DNA of 34,044 bases. Origin: a virus. Below the pieces are notes generated by a model. That model had not been told where the DNA came from. It saw only the letters and a program-made list of their open reading frames with translations, and did not search any database. Of the stretch, positions 14,023-23,553 are shown one piece after another. The position numbers and the translations under genes were made by a program. The stretch's first letter is position 1; each line of letters starts with the position of its first letter. The stretch covers positions 1-34,044 of IMG/VR virus record IMGVR_UViG_3300035654_000010; one strand, given 5' to 3'.

Positions 14023-14030
14023 TATTTATT
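14023..14030 (-). promoter_or_regulatory. AATAAATA promoter overlapping a stop codon
   Basis: Overlaps the TAA stop (14029-14031) of the large ejection-protein gene. Spacer ATAAG, predicted start A at 14017. Drives the 13523-14002 gene. Confidence 0.6.
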
Positions 14031-17000
14031 AGTTACTTTCAGACATGTCTGACGTTTCGTGATCCCACTCATCTAGCATCTTAGATACAGCCCAGTGGTT
14101 TAATACTGGTGCAGTACCTTTGACTAAATTACCAATCTCTTTACTTGGATCAATGTCCTGTTCCATACCAAATGCATAACCACCTAACTTAGTAGCACTA
14201 GCCATACTACTTAAAACTTGATCGTATGCAGCTACTGATGGAATACCAGCACGTTTACGTGCGTATTGAGCTTCGGACCAACTACCAGCTGCTACTTGGT
14301 CATACACTCCGTACCCAACCTTAGACAACATAGCAATCTCAGCTGTCATCATTGGTGCAATGTCACGCAAGGTTTTAGTTTGAAGAAAATCTTCATCAAT
14401 TTGTTCACCTTCTTTTAAGAAGAAGCTAGCACGTAGGTAATTTTGTGCATACGACAACATTGCAAACTTTGCATAGAACGCAGCTGCTGATGAAGCATTA
14501 GATGAGAAGCGAGTTCTTATTTGGTTATTAACAAACGTCATGTTCCAAGACATAAACTGCGCGTATGTACGGCCAATTTCTGTGCTCATAGCTTTAAGTG
14601 GCAATGCATCAATTCTAGGAGTAGTTGTTCTCAAGTCTGTGTATCTAGCAACCACAGAAGAGAAGCGAGTCCGTTCTACTGGATCCCACTTATCAAGATT
14701 GGGATTAATTAACCCATCATCACCTTTAGTAGCAAATTGTCTGTATTGATCTAACATGCGAACAGTGCTTTCATCTTTCACGCCAAACCCCACCCGACCT
14801 AAGTCATGGAATTCAGCTTCTGATAAGCCCTTACTTTTAGCTACATCGTCTACCATGTACAAAAAATCTTCCATGTGAACACGTTTAAACCCACGATCAA
14901 TAGATCTAGCACCCGATGTATACCAAACGCCCTTTGACATTAATTCAGGATACTTTTGCCACAACGGTGCATCTGCATCTAAGTGCATAGCGGTGTCGAT
15001 TAGTGAGTCAACAACAATGCGTGAGTTAATGCCTTCTTGATACACACCCATTTGGTGAGCTAGATCTAAACGTGCATCTTCAGGCAAAGCATTGATCGCT
15101 GACTTAAATTCGTTGAGATTGCCCATGTCTTTAATGCTGGTCTTAACAGCACCAAATAATTTTGTTGGACCACCACCCTTAGTTAATGCCAAATTGGCTG
15201 CATCAGATAACATGGTGAAAGGCACATTCACCAACATCTGAGCTGAAGCAAGAGCACGCATAGCACGACCAACAGCTTCACCTTTTAACTCACCTGTAGC
15301 AGTAGCTAACATTTGTGGGATTAATTCATTTACACCTTCTTTGTAATCACGTTCAATCGTTGCTAAACGGACTTCTAAATCTCTACCTTTTAATGTAGCT
15401 TGTGCCTCTTGCATTAGCGCATTTCGTTCTTCGTCAATGGCAGCAAAGTAAGGCTTAATCATTTGTTGTACGTCTGATACAGGTGACTTTAAAGCCTCTC
15501 TATTTCTAGCGAAGGTATCCATCAAGTGTTCTATCTCTGTATCTAATGCAGGATCACCTAATTCGTACTTACTGTGAATTGCATCACGATCTTTATAGAA
15601 TTGTGTCTCTAATGCATCCAAGTCTTTAGATGCAGCAGCATTGATTTCTTTGACGTTGAAAGCTTTACCGTAGGCAATGCGATTCATAATTTTGCGGTTG
15701 TAACCGCTGAATAAATCATACGAACCAGTCTTAAACATCTTGTCTAGTAATTCGGGCGATACATTGTCCAAGGTTCTAGCTTTAAATGGGTTGTATCCAC
15801 CACGTGTTCTTAAAGTAAGTACGTTACGTTCACCATTGGTAAATTCACCTAACCACTTACGAGCCACTTTCTCAGACATTCCAAGATCACGCTGAGCTAT
15901 ACTAACTAGATCAGATGTTGGTTTATTGAGCTCACGTGCAATAAAATCTTTATCAGCAACACGTGGGCGATACATCTTGTCTGCTAGTGCTTCGTCAGGC
16001 AAGTATCCTGTCGAGTGTAGATCTCTAGCTGCAAACTGACTGTGGTTGTCCATGTGTTTTATAAAGCCTTGCACAGAACTAAATCCACTATCAATACGAC
16101 GGTTACGGTATAAAGTATCCAAGTGACTCATTGTGTCTATTACCACTTTTAAGTCAGCATGTTGTAGATCGTTAGCTAAGGTCAAAGCTGCTTCACGTGA
16201 ATAGCCAACACGTGCGAACTCTACTGCAAGCTTTTCGGGATCAGCCTTCTTTAACTCGTCTACGAAACCAGTAGCTGAAGACTTGTAGTCAAATGAGTGA
16301 AGTGAATGGTCTAATTCACTTTGAACACCACGACGTACAGAGAACAAGTCGACTTCGTTACCAATGCCTTCACGCACTCGGTTTGTTGTTTGGTTATTAC
16401 CGATTAACTTTGCACCTACACTTCTTACAGAAGTAAACATGTTGGTATCCAATAAGTTCTGAGTAGATGTTATTCCACGCATGCCAAGCCAACGAAAGCC
16501 TGAAGAAATACCAGTTGATACTTTGTCCACTAAGCCTGTTGTGTTGTAGCTTGTATCAATTGGTGAGCCTACTATCTTTGATTCATCAACAGCTGCTGCA
16601 CCAACAGAAGTGTGAGCTGATTCACCAACTTGAATTCCTCGTCTTGCCATTGCAGCCTCCAACGAAGCTGTTCTGTCAGCTAATGTTGGACCAGCAGGTT
16701 TAATGGCTTGAGTTGCATGTGCTGAGTCTTGAGCAGCCATAGCCATGTTATACACAGCAGAGGTAGCATCGTCAGATTCAACAGCAGCTTGTAACACAGG
16801 ATTGGATTTAGCTTCGTGTGACTTAGCACTAACACCATCGTATACGTATTTGCTGGCAGATTTACCGAAGCCTTTTGCTAAAGCCATACCAGCACCTTCA
16901 AGTGCTGCTCCACCTATTAATGAGTAAGCAACACGCTCACCAGCACTTTCTAAAGTAATGTCTTTTCCAAGTCCATACAATCCAGCTTGGTTGGCAGCTT

Positions 17001-17436
17001 CTACACCAGCAAACATTGCAGTACGAGCAGCAACACCTGCTAATGTTGGAGCAGCTAAACCACCTGAAGCTAAAGTAGCTACTGCTGCACCAGCCATTTC
17101 AGGCGTGAGGATACCAGCACCCATGTGTTGCAACATGGATGCTTTTCTTAGTGTCTCTTCGTCTTGGTTGTCTCTGACTTGTTGCTCGGCTTTTGTTGTA
17201 CCATCAATTGCGTCAGCTGCTTTATACCCCAAAGCACCTATCGCAGAACCTTGTCTTAAAGTGGCTCCGTACACCTGACCGAAGCTTGGATCTTTATTAA
17301 AAGATGAATCACGTACACGACGTGAGTTGTTCATTTGGTTAAAGCTACTATCACCAACAAAGCCTTCTGTTTTTATCTTGTCATAAAAATCAGATTCTGA
17401 ATGTAGTTGATCGGTTAAATCTATAATTCCAGCCAC
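14029..17436 (-). CDS. Large internal virion (DNA-ejection) protein, T7 gp16-like position
   Basis: 1135 aa, GTG start at 17436 with GGAGG 9 nt upstream; overlaps the previous stop (TAGTG). N-terminus polar; residues about 105-195 are Ala/Gly-rich and hydrophobic (GAAVATLASGGLAAPTLAGVAART), suited to membrane insertion. The remaining 900 residues are helical and charged. It is the largest gene and ends the internal-protein block, as gp16 does in T7, where it forms the trans-envelope ejection channel. I see no lytic transglycosylase motif, unlike T7 gp16. Assignment rests on size, order and composition. Confidence 0.75.
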   Translation of the reverse strand: MAGIIDLTDQLHSESDFYDKIKTEGFVGDSSFNQMNNSRRVRDSSFNKDPSFGQVYGATLRQGSAIGALGYKAADAIDGTTKAEQQVRDNQDEETLRKASMLQHMGAGILTPEMAGAAVATLASGGLAAPTLAGVAARTAMFAGVEAANQAGLYGLGKDITLESAGERVAYSLIGGAALEGAGMALAKGFGKSASKYVYDGVSAKSHEAKSNPVLQAAVESDDATSAVYNMAMAAQDSAHATQAIKPAGPTLADRTASLEAAMARRGIQVGESAHTSVGAAAVDESKIVGSPIDTSYNTTGLVDKVSTGISSGFRWLGMRGITSTQNLLDTNMFTSVRSVGAKLIGNNQTTNRVREGIGNEVDLFSVRRGVQSELDHSLHSFDYKSSATGFVDELKKADPEKLAVEFARVGYSREAALTLANDLQHADLKVVIDTMSHLDTLYRNRRIDSGFSSVQGFIKHMDNHSQFAARDLHSTGYLPDEALADKMYRPRVADKDFIARELNKPTSDLVSIAQRDLGMSEKVARKWLGEFTNGERNVLTLRTRGGYNPFKARTLDNVSPELLDKMFKTGSYDLFSGYNRKIMNRIAYGKAFNVKEINAAASKDLDALETQFYKDRDAIHSKYELGDPALDTEIEHLMDTFARNREALKSPVSDVQQMIKPYFAAIDEERNALMQEAQATLKGRDLEVRLATIERDYKEGVNELIPQMLATATGELKGEAVGRAMRALASAQMLVNVPFTMLSDAANLALTKGGGPTKLFGAVKTSIKDMGNLNEFKSAINALPEDARLDLAHQMGVYQEGINSRIVVDSLIDTAMHLDADAPLWQKYPELMSKGVWYTSGARSIDRGFKRVHMEDFLYMVDDVAKSKGLSEAEFHDLGRVGFGVKDESTVRMLDQYRQFATKGDDGLINPNLDKWDPVERTRFSSVVARYTDLRTTTPRIDALPLKAMSTEIGRTYAQFMSWNMTFVNNQIRTRFSSNASSAAAFYAKFAMLSYAQNYLRASFFLKEGEQIDEDFLQTKTLRDIAPMMTAEIAMLSKVGYGVYDQVAAGSWSEAQYARKRAGIPSVAAYDQVLSSMASATKLGGYAFGMEQDIDPSKEIGNLVKGTAPVLNHWAVSKMLDEWDHETSDMSESN

Positions 17437-19733
17437 TAGTAATTACCTCCTGATGTCATACGCTTAGCGTATTGCTCCATGCTTTCGTAAGGAGCTTTCA
17501 TTCTTTGTTCTGGCGAACCCATTGCATCACGTGATGGGTAAGCTATTTTCTTGCTTGGATCCATAGTTACGACTGAATCTTCAACGTGACCATTTTTAGA
17601 AGATTGTTGTACATACTTCCAGTCTCCTCTTCCATCAGGTATTAATACTTTATAAGCAGGGTTCCCCCTTGAGTCTGTACTTACAAACTCCAACTTGTAC
17701 GGAGTCATGTCAGTTAATCGACCTGATACTGGATCACGACCTGATACTGTCGCTGCATCTTTAAGTGGTAGTGGTACTGATTGCAATACAGAATCTACAT
17801 ACTCATCGGATAAATCAGCAACAACGCCAAATGTTGATGGTGGTTTAACAGCATAGTAGCCATTCTTACCTGAGGATTTAGATACATCGTAGTTACGTTT
17901 TACGTAATCTAAAGCAATTGCTTTCGCCTTAGTTTGATCGCCGTGACTATCTGCATAAGCTTCAGCAAATTTTTGCGAATAAACACGTTGCACTTCTTTA
18001 GAACCACTAACGCCTGACTTAACACCTGCGTCTTCCCAGTTGAATGTTTTATCACCCACAACCTTTTTACCTTGTGCTTCGTAGTATTTGTATTGCTCAG
18101 GGTTAGCTGCAACCTTCTGTTGACGTTTCATTGACTGCTCAACAGTCATACCACTAGTCGTAACATCGTAGTATGTGTTTTGAACATCTTTAGGGAATTG
18201 CTCAAGCAAAGTTTTGTTACGTGGATCTTTAGTCAATTCGTCCAACATTTGAATACCAATCTTTTGTTGGTTTGGATCAGCTGAATTAATCATGCTATTA
18301 ACACGTACTTTTGCGTCGTGAGGTATGTATTGTTTGCGAGTTGCGTACTCTTTAGTCTTAATCCACATTTGTTTTGGATCCGTAATCCCACTCACAGTAG
18401 CTGCAAAACCCTCTTCAGCTAATTTTTTAGAATCAGAATCTGTTACGTCTACAGCTAGTGAGTTGCTTGCATACATAGAAGCCAAGCGTCTACGTTCCAT
18501 TTTCTCAAGTTGCTTCTCACGTTCACGAGCTGCTTTCTCTTGGTTTGCTTGGATCTGATTAGATACTTGATCTTGTGTGCTACGAACATTGTCTTTAATA
18601 CGAGCTAAGGCATCGTATGAGTGACCACTGTCACTGATACCACCATTTTTAAGCGCACTGTCGATCTCTTGTTCTAGTTGGAATTTGTATGTGCGTAGAC
18701 CTTTAGAATCTAACTTAGCCTTGAAATTATCAATTTTGTTGTCGTGGTCTTCAGCAAACTTAGCATCTACCAAATGTTGCTTTTCAGCAGCAATGGCTTT
18801 TGACTCACGTATTTCTTCATCACGTGCAGAGTCAGCATTTTTCCATAACGCGTCTACCATCTTCGGACTTACCCCACGTAGTGGATTAGCCTGACGTATC
18901 AATGGATCTTCACTTACGTTAGATTGTCGTGCTGTGTCGATGTAATGCAATTGCTCTTCAGCAGACATTTGAAGCATTAGGTTTTTAACTTGCTCATCAA
19001 CCCATTCTTGTTTTTTCTGAACTAACTCAATGCTGGATAAACCTGAAGCTACTTGGTAGCGTGGGTCGTACATCTTGTCAGCATTTTGCGTTATCAAAGA
19101 CAAAGCACCAGCCTTATCACCTTGTTGGAATCTAAGATCAGATTGCTCTTTAAGTGAAGCTAATTGTGTTTGTGTGCCTTCTACAACTTCCATTGCTAAA
19201 CGTGGGTATGAGAACTTAGCCTTGTGCGTTTGGTAGTTGTCATTAACAACTAAATCCAATTCTTCTTTTGCATCAGAATTGGTGAAGTTGTATTTGTACT
19301 TTGAGTTCAATTCGTTTTGAACAGAAGCGTATCTGTCTCTGAATTGACTTTCTGATTGATCAGAAGTTAAACGCTTACCCGTAGTTAATTCTTCTTGTTG
19401 CATGTCAGAACGAATGCGCTCAGCAGCTAGGTTTAATTCAACCTTGTGTGTTTGCAAGTCGTGTGACTCTTTAACAGTAGATACCTTTTCGTAGTTATCT
19501 AGTGCAGCACCAACTTGGTCAAATAGCTTCGCATCCACCATGTCTGAGAATGCAGCGTTTTGTGGACTAATAGAAGTCTCTTGATACGTAACTCTTGGAG
19601 CCTGAGCTGCACTACCTCCAACCAAGTTGCCTTGATTTTGTGGTGTAAACGTAGGTTGTGTGATGCGAGGACTAACAGTCTGCGTAGCTTGAATCTCTTG
19701 TGCGTTTGTATCGTTTGGTTGTAGTAAAGCCAT
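17436..19733 (-). CDS. Internal virion (DNA-ejection) protein, T7 gp15-like position
   Basis: 765 aa. Gln/Thr-rich N-terminus (about 1-60), then extended helical, highly charged sequence (about 75-460, with KQLEKMERRRLAS), and a mixed C-terminal domain from about 560. No signal peptide. Order, size and helical nature match the middle ejectosome protein of T7-like phages, which lines the periplasmic tunnel with its larger partner. ATG at 19733 after ACAGGATAATA, two bases after the preceding stop; overlaps the next gene's GTG by one base. Confidence 0.75.
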   Translation of the reverse strand: MALLQPNDTNAQEIQATQTVSPRITQPTFTPQNQGNLVGGSAAQAPRVTYQETSISPQNAAFSDMVDAKLFDQVGAALDNYEKVSTVKESHDLQTHKVELNLAAERIRSDMQQEELTTGKRLTSDQSESQFRDRYASVQNELNSKYKYNFTNSDAKEELDLVVNDNYQTHKAKFSYPRLAMEVVEGTQTQLASLKEQSDLRFQQGDKAGALSLITQNADKMYDPRYQVASGLSSIELVQKKQEWVDEQVKNLMLQMSAEEQLHYIDTARQSNVSEDPLIRQANPLRGVSPKMVDALWKNADSARDEEIRESKAIAAEKQHLVDAKFAEDHDNKIDNFKAKLDSKGLRTYKFQLEQEIDSALKNGGISDSGHSYDALARIKDNVRSTQDQVSNQIQANQEKAAREREKQLEKMERRRLASMYASNSLAVDVTDSDSKKLAEEGFAATVSGITDPKQMWIKTKEYATRKQYIPHDAKVRVNSMINSADPNQQKIGIQMLDELTKDPRNKTLLEQFPKDVQNTYYDVTTSGMTVEQSMKRQQKVAANPEQYKYYEAQGKKVVGDKTFNWEDAGVKSGVSGSKEVQRVYSQKFAEAYADSHGDQTKAKAIALDYVKRNYDVSKSSGKNGYYAVKPPSTFGVVADLSDEYVDSVLQSVPLPLKDAATVSGRDPVSGRLTDMTPYKLEFVSTDSRGNPAYKVLIPDGRGDWKYVQQSSKNGHVEDSVVTMDPSKKIAYPSRDAMGSPEQRMKAPYESMEQYAKRMTSGGNY

Positions 19734-19735
19734 TA

Positions 19736-20353
19736 TTATCCTGTCATCGTATCAAAAGAGTGGAATGTGTTTGTGCTGCTGCTGTTGTAGCCAGAGCCAC
19801 CACCTGAACTACCAAAGCTATTGAATAAATTAGATCCAGTTTTAGATGTGGCAAACGTTGAGAATCCACCTAACAACGAACTGAATGCTTGGTTTCTCAT
19901 TGCCTTGGCTTGGTTTTGTGCATCTTCGTTAATCGCAACAGCTTGACTCACACCGTTCTTAATTAAGTTGTCTGCTGAAGCCATTCCTGACACATACTTG
20001 TGACCAGCATCTTGTAATGTAGCTAGTGCATCAGCACGTGCTAAGTTTTCTGTTTGCTCTTGCAATACAGCAACAGTGCCACCGTCGTATGCAAATCCTT
20101 GAGCAGCAGCTAGTACTCGTTGTGAGCCTTTAAACTCAGCAGCTTGTGCTAGTGTGTTATCTGCAACTACTCGACCAACTCGTTGCGCTTCTTCAGCACC
20201 AAATCGTTCAGCAGCAGCTTGTCTACCAGCTCCCATTGCAGACGCAACAGCGTTGGATGCACCTTGCTTACTTGCAGCACCAGCACCGCTCATTGAACTG
20301 AAGGCACTGAAAGCTGACATTCCCATCATTCCCCATGAAACTGGATCACTCAT
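19736..20353 (-). CDS. Internal virion protein, T7 gp14-like
   Basis: 205 aa, Ala/Gly/Ser-rich. Features shared with gp14-like proteins: a hydrophobic N-terminus (VSWGMMGMSAFSAFSSMSG), an Ala-rich helix with GAGRQAAAERFGAEEA, then the segment SQRVLAAAQGFAYDGGTVAVL and a Gly/Ser-rich tail. In T7 gp14 inserts into the outer membrane during DNA ejection. Its ATG overlaps the end of the GNAT-like gene by 8 nt, within a run of AAGAAG that serves as ribosome site. Confidence 0.75.
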   Translation of the reverse strand: MSDPVSWGMMGMSAFSAFSSMSGAGAASKQGASNAVASAMGAGRQAAAERFGAEEAQRVGRVVADNTLAQAAEFKGSQRVLAAAQGFAYDGGTVAVLQEQTENLARADALATLQDAGHKYVSGMASADNLIKNGVSQAVAINEDAQNQAKAMRNQAFSSLLGGFSTFATSKTGSNLFNSFGSSGGGSGYNSSSTNTFHSFDTMTG

Positions 20354-20822
20354 TTTCTTCTTCTTCTTTAATAAATTTTGAGTAGACCGTGCCTACTTGT
20401 TTAAAGCCAAAATGTTCATAGAACCTTCCAGCTGCTTTTGCTAATTCACCTGAAGCTGGTGCAAACACAACGTCTTTAATAACGCTAGTGATTGGATGCT
20501 TCATTACTGCTTCCATTAATCGGTATGCTGTTCTTCCAGTCCTGTGATCAGGGTGTACGTAGAACAACACATCATTTAAAAATAAGTCTGTGCTCATCCA
20601 ATGCTCTTGAACGAACCCTATGTAGCCACCTACGATAACATCTTCTTTTTTAGCAATTAACAGCACTGCGTTTGGTTGCTTAATCAAAAAGTGAATGTAG
20701 TTGTATACTTTCTCACCATCCAAGGTGATGTGTTTATAGCGATCACTTTCAGCGTGAACTAGATAACCTAGCGTCACCATCTGTAGGATTTCTTCTTCTG
20801 TAGTTACTGGAACAATAGTCAT
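20346..20822 (-). CDS. GNAT-fold acetyltransferase-like protein in the gp13 position
   Basis: 158 aa. GNAT features: strand IVGGYIGFV (63-71), LNDVLFYVHPDHRTGRTAYRLMEAV (about 82-106) with the acetyl-CoA-binding R-x-x-G-x-A at 94-99, and a late FYEHFGFKQVG motif. The slot between tail tube B and gp14-like genes is that of T7 gp13, whose relatives are often GNAT-like. It may be a virion or assembly protein or a modifier of host proteins. There is no Shine-Dalgarno; the ATG coincides with the predicted transcription start from 20828-20835, so translation may be leaderless. Confidence 0.75.
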   Translation of the reverse strand: MTIVPVTTEEEILQMVTLGYLVHAESDRYKHITLDGEKVYNYIHFLIKQPNAVLLIAKKEDVIVGGYIGFVQEHWMSTDLFLNDVLFYVHPDHRTGRTAYRLMEAVMKHPITSVIKDVVFAPASGELAKAAGRFYEHFGFKQVGTVYSKFIKEEEENE

Positions 20823-20827
20823 AGATG

Positions 20828-20835
20828 TATTTACT
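20828..20835 (-). promoter_or_regulatory. AGTAAATA promoter for a leaderless GNAT gene
   Basis: A variant box, with spacer CATCT and ATG starting exactly at the sixth base. It overlaps the TAG stop (20834-20836) of tail tube B. The same spacing occurs at 33142-33149. Confidence 0.5.
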
Positions 20836-22810
20836 ATTCTGCGACGTCAATCTTCATTACCACAGCCAACAAAGTGAAAGGCATTGGTAATACTTGTTCA
20901 ATCTTGATGTTGTTCGGAACACTGTTACCGACTAGGTTTAATTTCTTATCACCTGTGAACGGCACTGGTGCTGTATCCATAGTGTCGCCAACATTGAAGA
21001 ACGGAACGTCTTCACCATTAACTCGACACCCAATTGTTTTGTCTAACACTAGGGTTAGTTCACTAATACCAATTGAACGACCACGAGCAGTACCATCACG
21101 GACGTTGTCAGGGTTTGGGTGTAACAACTCAACGGTTGTTGTGAAAGGCAATCCAAACGCAACTTCTTTAGCTGGAAGATCAAGAGTTACAGAACCACCA
21201 GTGACAAGTTTTGGAGATGCGTTAGAACCATCGGCTACGATTGTTACCAACTTACCTTCTAGGTGACCTAATCCATTCCAAGTAGTCTTAGCTGTTTCGC
21301 TATAACCAAACACCGTAGAATCAGTTTGCGACTCAAGGATGTAGTCAATACTTTCAATGTATTTTTTAACTTCACCATCAATCACTCGTTCAACAACTAC
21401 GTATGTACGATCACTGTTGTTTTCAGGAATACAGGTCAACGCTTTGAATAAACCATCGGTTGTGTGCTTAGCCCAAGCAATAACTTCTTGCTCGTCAAGG
21501 TATGTCATCGAACACATCACACCATCTTTACGGACAAACCAAACAACGTAGTCCGGATCTTGCTGGAACGTTGAATCGATAATGCCTGACTCAGTAATGT
21601 GCTCAGATACAATCGTTAAGTCTTTAGCTTTGTTGGAGCTAATTGAAATGTCATACCCAATAGCACGTACACGAATACCATCACGCTGTACGAATACGAC
21701 GTCAGGGCCAACGCGAATTGGTGCAACTAAGTTACAACCAAACCTTGTTTGTGGTTTGATAATTGCAGTCTTGCTCGTATACACACCGTTGCTAGATTCC
21801 ATGATGAATTCATTTGCATACGATTGAATAAGCAAGTTGTTCGGTGATCCAGCTAAGTGAAGAATCAAGTCATTTGATGAGTTAGCTGCTGTGAACTGAA
21901 CACCGTCTACATCATTAGGACCAATGGTTAAATTAACGTAGTCACCAATAGCAGAACCCCACACTGTTTGTGGTTGAAATGGCGTACCAGCCAAGAACAT
22001 ACGTTGCTGATAAAAAGCTACAGCTGCTGGATAGTTGTTAGTTGTGAATGTGTGTACTTGTGACCCTGATACGGATCCAACCACAGACCATTCTTGTTTT
22101 AGTGAGTCGGCGTATACGCAAGTCACAGTCCATGTTTCAGCAGGACAATCTGGTTTACCAGCAGCTACCACTAAGCCAGTTGGTAGCGGCGTAGTGACAG
22201 AGTGGAATGTATTAGTTGATACGCCACCACCAGCTGGTGTGACCATAGTGAAGTAATCACCAGCTGTGTAATTTGGAACAATTGGAATAATGTTGAACGT
22301 AATAAATGAGTTCTCATACGTATAGCCAGTCAGTGCCTTATGAATAAAAGGCACAGGAGCCAATGTCCAATTCACATCTGATAGACGAGATAGCTTTTGT
22401 GGTGGGTGGAATGGGTGCGTTAGGTAAACGTTGTTGCCAAACTGCGCGAACCGAACTTCATTCAACTCATCAGTTAGGTAAGGATGAGCTAACTCGTAGC
22501 GAACACCAGCACTAACTTCTACAAATTCACCATTCTTAATAAACTGAACGTAACCGTTATTGAAAACACACACATAGCTTTGTGTTCTTGAATACACAAA
22601 TGGAATTAATTTAGTAGCAAATGCACTATTACGCACTTCATCTACAAACAAAGTACCTGCTCTTCGCTTAACGCCACCGTGATAAAACGGCAAAGCATTA
22701 GTTAATGTTTTGCATGATCGCTTGTATTGATCGTTATCTACGCGACCCACCAGACGTGGTGAAACCTCACCACCAGTAAACGCCGTTTGGATGTGATGGT
22801 ATAAAGACAT
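20834..22810 (-). CDS. Tail tubular protein B (T7 gp12-like)
   Basis: 658 aa. The N-terminal signature FTGGEVSPRLVGRVDNDQY, then the NALPFYHGGVKRRAGTLFV region and RFAQFGNNVYLTHPFHPP, is typical of the podoviral tail nozzle protein gp12. Full length is slightly below T7 gp12. It forms the hexameric nozzle below the gp11-like adaptor and participates in DNA delivery. ATG after GAGGTACTAAGC, two bases after the tail tube A stop, so they are coupled. Confidence 0.92.
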   Translation of the reverse strand: MSLYHHIQTAFTGGEVSPRLVGRVDNDQYKRSCKTLTNALPFYHGGVKRRAGTLFVDEVRNSAFATKLIPFVYSRTQSYVCVFNNGYVQFIKNGEFVEVSAGVRYELAHPYLTDELNEVRFAQFGNNVYLTHPFHPPQKLSRLSDVNWTLAPVPFIHKALTGYTYENSFITFNIIPIVPNYTAGDYFTMVTPAGGGVSTNTFHSVTTPLPTGLVVAAGKPDCPAETWTVTCVYADSLKQEWSVVGSVSGSQVHTFTTNNYPAAVAFYQQRMFLAGTPFQPQTVWGSAIGDYVNLTIGPNDVDGVQFTAANSSNDLILHLAGSPNNLLIQSYANEFIMESSNGVYTSKTAIIKPQTRFGCNLVAPIRVGPDVVFVQRDGIRVRAIGYDISISSNKAKDLTIVSEHITESGIIDSTFQQDPDYVVWFVRKDGVMCSMTYLDEQEVIAWAKHTTDGLFKALTCIPENNSDRTYVVVERVIDGEVKKYIESIDYILESQTDSTVFGYSETAKTTWNGLGHLEGKLVTIVADGSNASPKLVTGGSVTLDLPAKEVAFGLPFTTTVELLHPNPDNVRDGTARGRSIGISELTLVLDKTIGCRVNGEDVPFFNVGDTMDTAPVPFTGDKKLNLVGNSVPNNIKIEQVLPMPFTLLAVVMKIDVAE

Positions 22811-22812
22811 GC

Positions 22813-23376
22813 TTAGTACCTCACAGCTAACAACGGAGAAGTTTGCTGGAATAGGTTGTCTGTGATGTCTTCGCTAGCGTCTAAGTATTTAGATCGACGA
22901 AGAACCATCTCGTAGTTCTGCATAGCAGCAGATTGTTCTACTGGATTTTTTGTAAGTGGGTAAGACAGATCAAGACGAAGTTGCGCAATCATCGTGTCTA
23001 CAAAACCAGCTGACCACGAGCTTACGTCTTCTACATCTCTTACGTATTTGATGTAGCAAGTAGAACTATTAGATAAAATCTTACGACCTTCTAGTCGCCA
23101 GTCTGATTGGTAGCTATCTAAGAAGCGGATGTAATCAGCTGGCAGTGTGAATTGATACTCAAATTCGTACAGTGGCTTCTTAGCATCAGGTGCTAATTCA
23201 ATACGCGCTACGGAAAAATTCCATGTGTGTAGGTTTAAAGTTTTAGTGCGTGCTAAATCAAAGAACGTATTGCATAACGTCGATGTAGTAGTGCCTTGAG
23301 ATAAGCTGTTGATTGGTGAAGCACCTAACTGAGCCAACGCTGAGTTACAGATACTTACTTGAGAAATTGATGCCAT
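22813..23376 (-). CDS. Tail tubular protein A (T7 gp11-like)
   Basis: 187 aa. Starts ISQVSICNSALAQLGASPI, then CNTFFDLARTKTL, W-F-A (TWNFSVARIEL), YQFTLPADYIRF and YPLTKNP, all standard features of the podoviral gatekeeper/head-tail adaptor. It forms the dodecameric ring joining portal and nozzle. ATG at 23376 after AAGGGGCTTATCTA; promoters at 23405 and 23489. First gene of the leftward tail-ejection block. Confidence 0.93.
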   Translation of the reverse strand: MASISQVSICNSALAQLGASPINSLSQGTTTSTLCNTFFDLARTKTLNLHTWNFSVARIELAPDAKKPLYEFEYQFTLPADYIRFLDSYQSDWRLEGRKILSNSSTCYIKYVRDVEDVSSWSAGFVDTMIAQLRLDLSYPLTKNPVEQSAAMQNYEMVLRRSKYLDASEDITDNLFQQTSPLLAVRY

Positions 23377-23404
23377 TAGATAAGCCCCTTACAGTTGATA
23401 GGCT

Positions 23405-23412
23405 TATTTATG
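23405..23412 (-). promoter_or_regulatory. CATAAATA promoter of the tail/ejection block
   Basis: Spacer AGCCT, predicted start A at 23399, 22 nt before the ATG of tail tube A. CTCTTACTA lies 16 nt upstream (23429-23437). Confidence 0.7.
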
Positions 23413-23428
23413 ATTTATGGTAAGCGGA

Positions 23429-23480
23429 TAGTAAGAGTTCAGTTCTGAGGAGAACTTTTGAAGGATTTACACTCTTACTA
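23429..23480. other. Long stem-loop between two promoters
   Basis: A 10-bp inverted repeat TAGTAAGAGT/ACTCTTACTA (23429-23438, 23471-23480) encloses a smaller hairpin AGTTCT-GAGG-AGAACT. It would be in RNA started at 23483, and its right half holds the CTCTTACTA element of the next promoter, so it may link the two starts. Confidence 0.5.
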
Positions 23481-23488
23481 CCCATACC

Positions 23489-23496
23489 TATTTATG
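23489..23496 (-). promoter_or_regulatory. CATAAATA promoter just after the capsid terminator
   Basis: Spacer GGTAT, predicted start G at 23483. It restarts transcription directly after the terminator at 23501-23521. Confidence 0.6.
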
Positions 23497-23500
23497 AAAA

Positions 23501-23521
23501 AAGCCAGCACGAGGCTGGCTT
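23501..23521 (-). terminator. Intrinsic terminator after the capsid gene
   Basis: Stem AAGCCAGC/GCTGGCTT with a 5-nt loop; on the minus strand it runs into GGCTTTTTTC. Downstream of the capsid stop (23554). Confidence 0.88.
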
Positions 23522-23553
23522 TTATTTGTTGAAATCCGCTTAGGGAGTTTCTA

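Noticed and set aside
16958-17278. Plus-strand open frame opposite the Ala/Gly-rich part of the ejection protein
   Set aside because: Antisense to Ala/Gly codons, which rarely give stops on the other strand; no supporting signals.
22886-22893. TCTAAATA inside the tail tube A gene as another promoter
   Set aside because: Only the weaker CTAAATA variant, in the middle of a gene, with no unit start nearby. It shows that this variant is less specific than CATAAATA.
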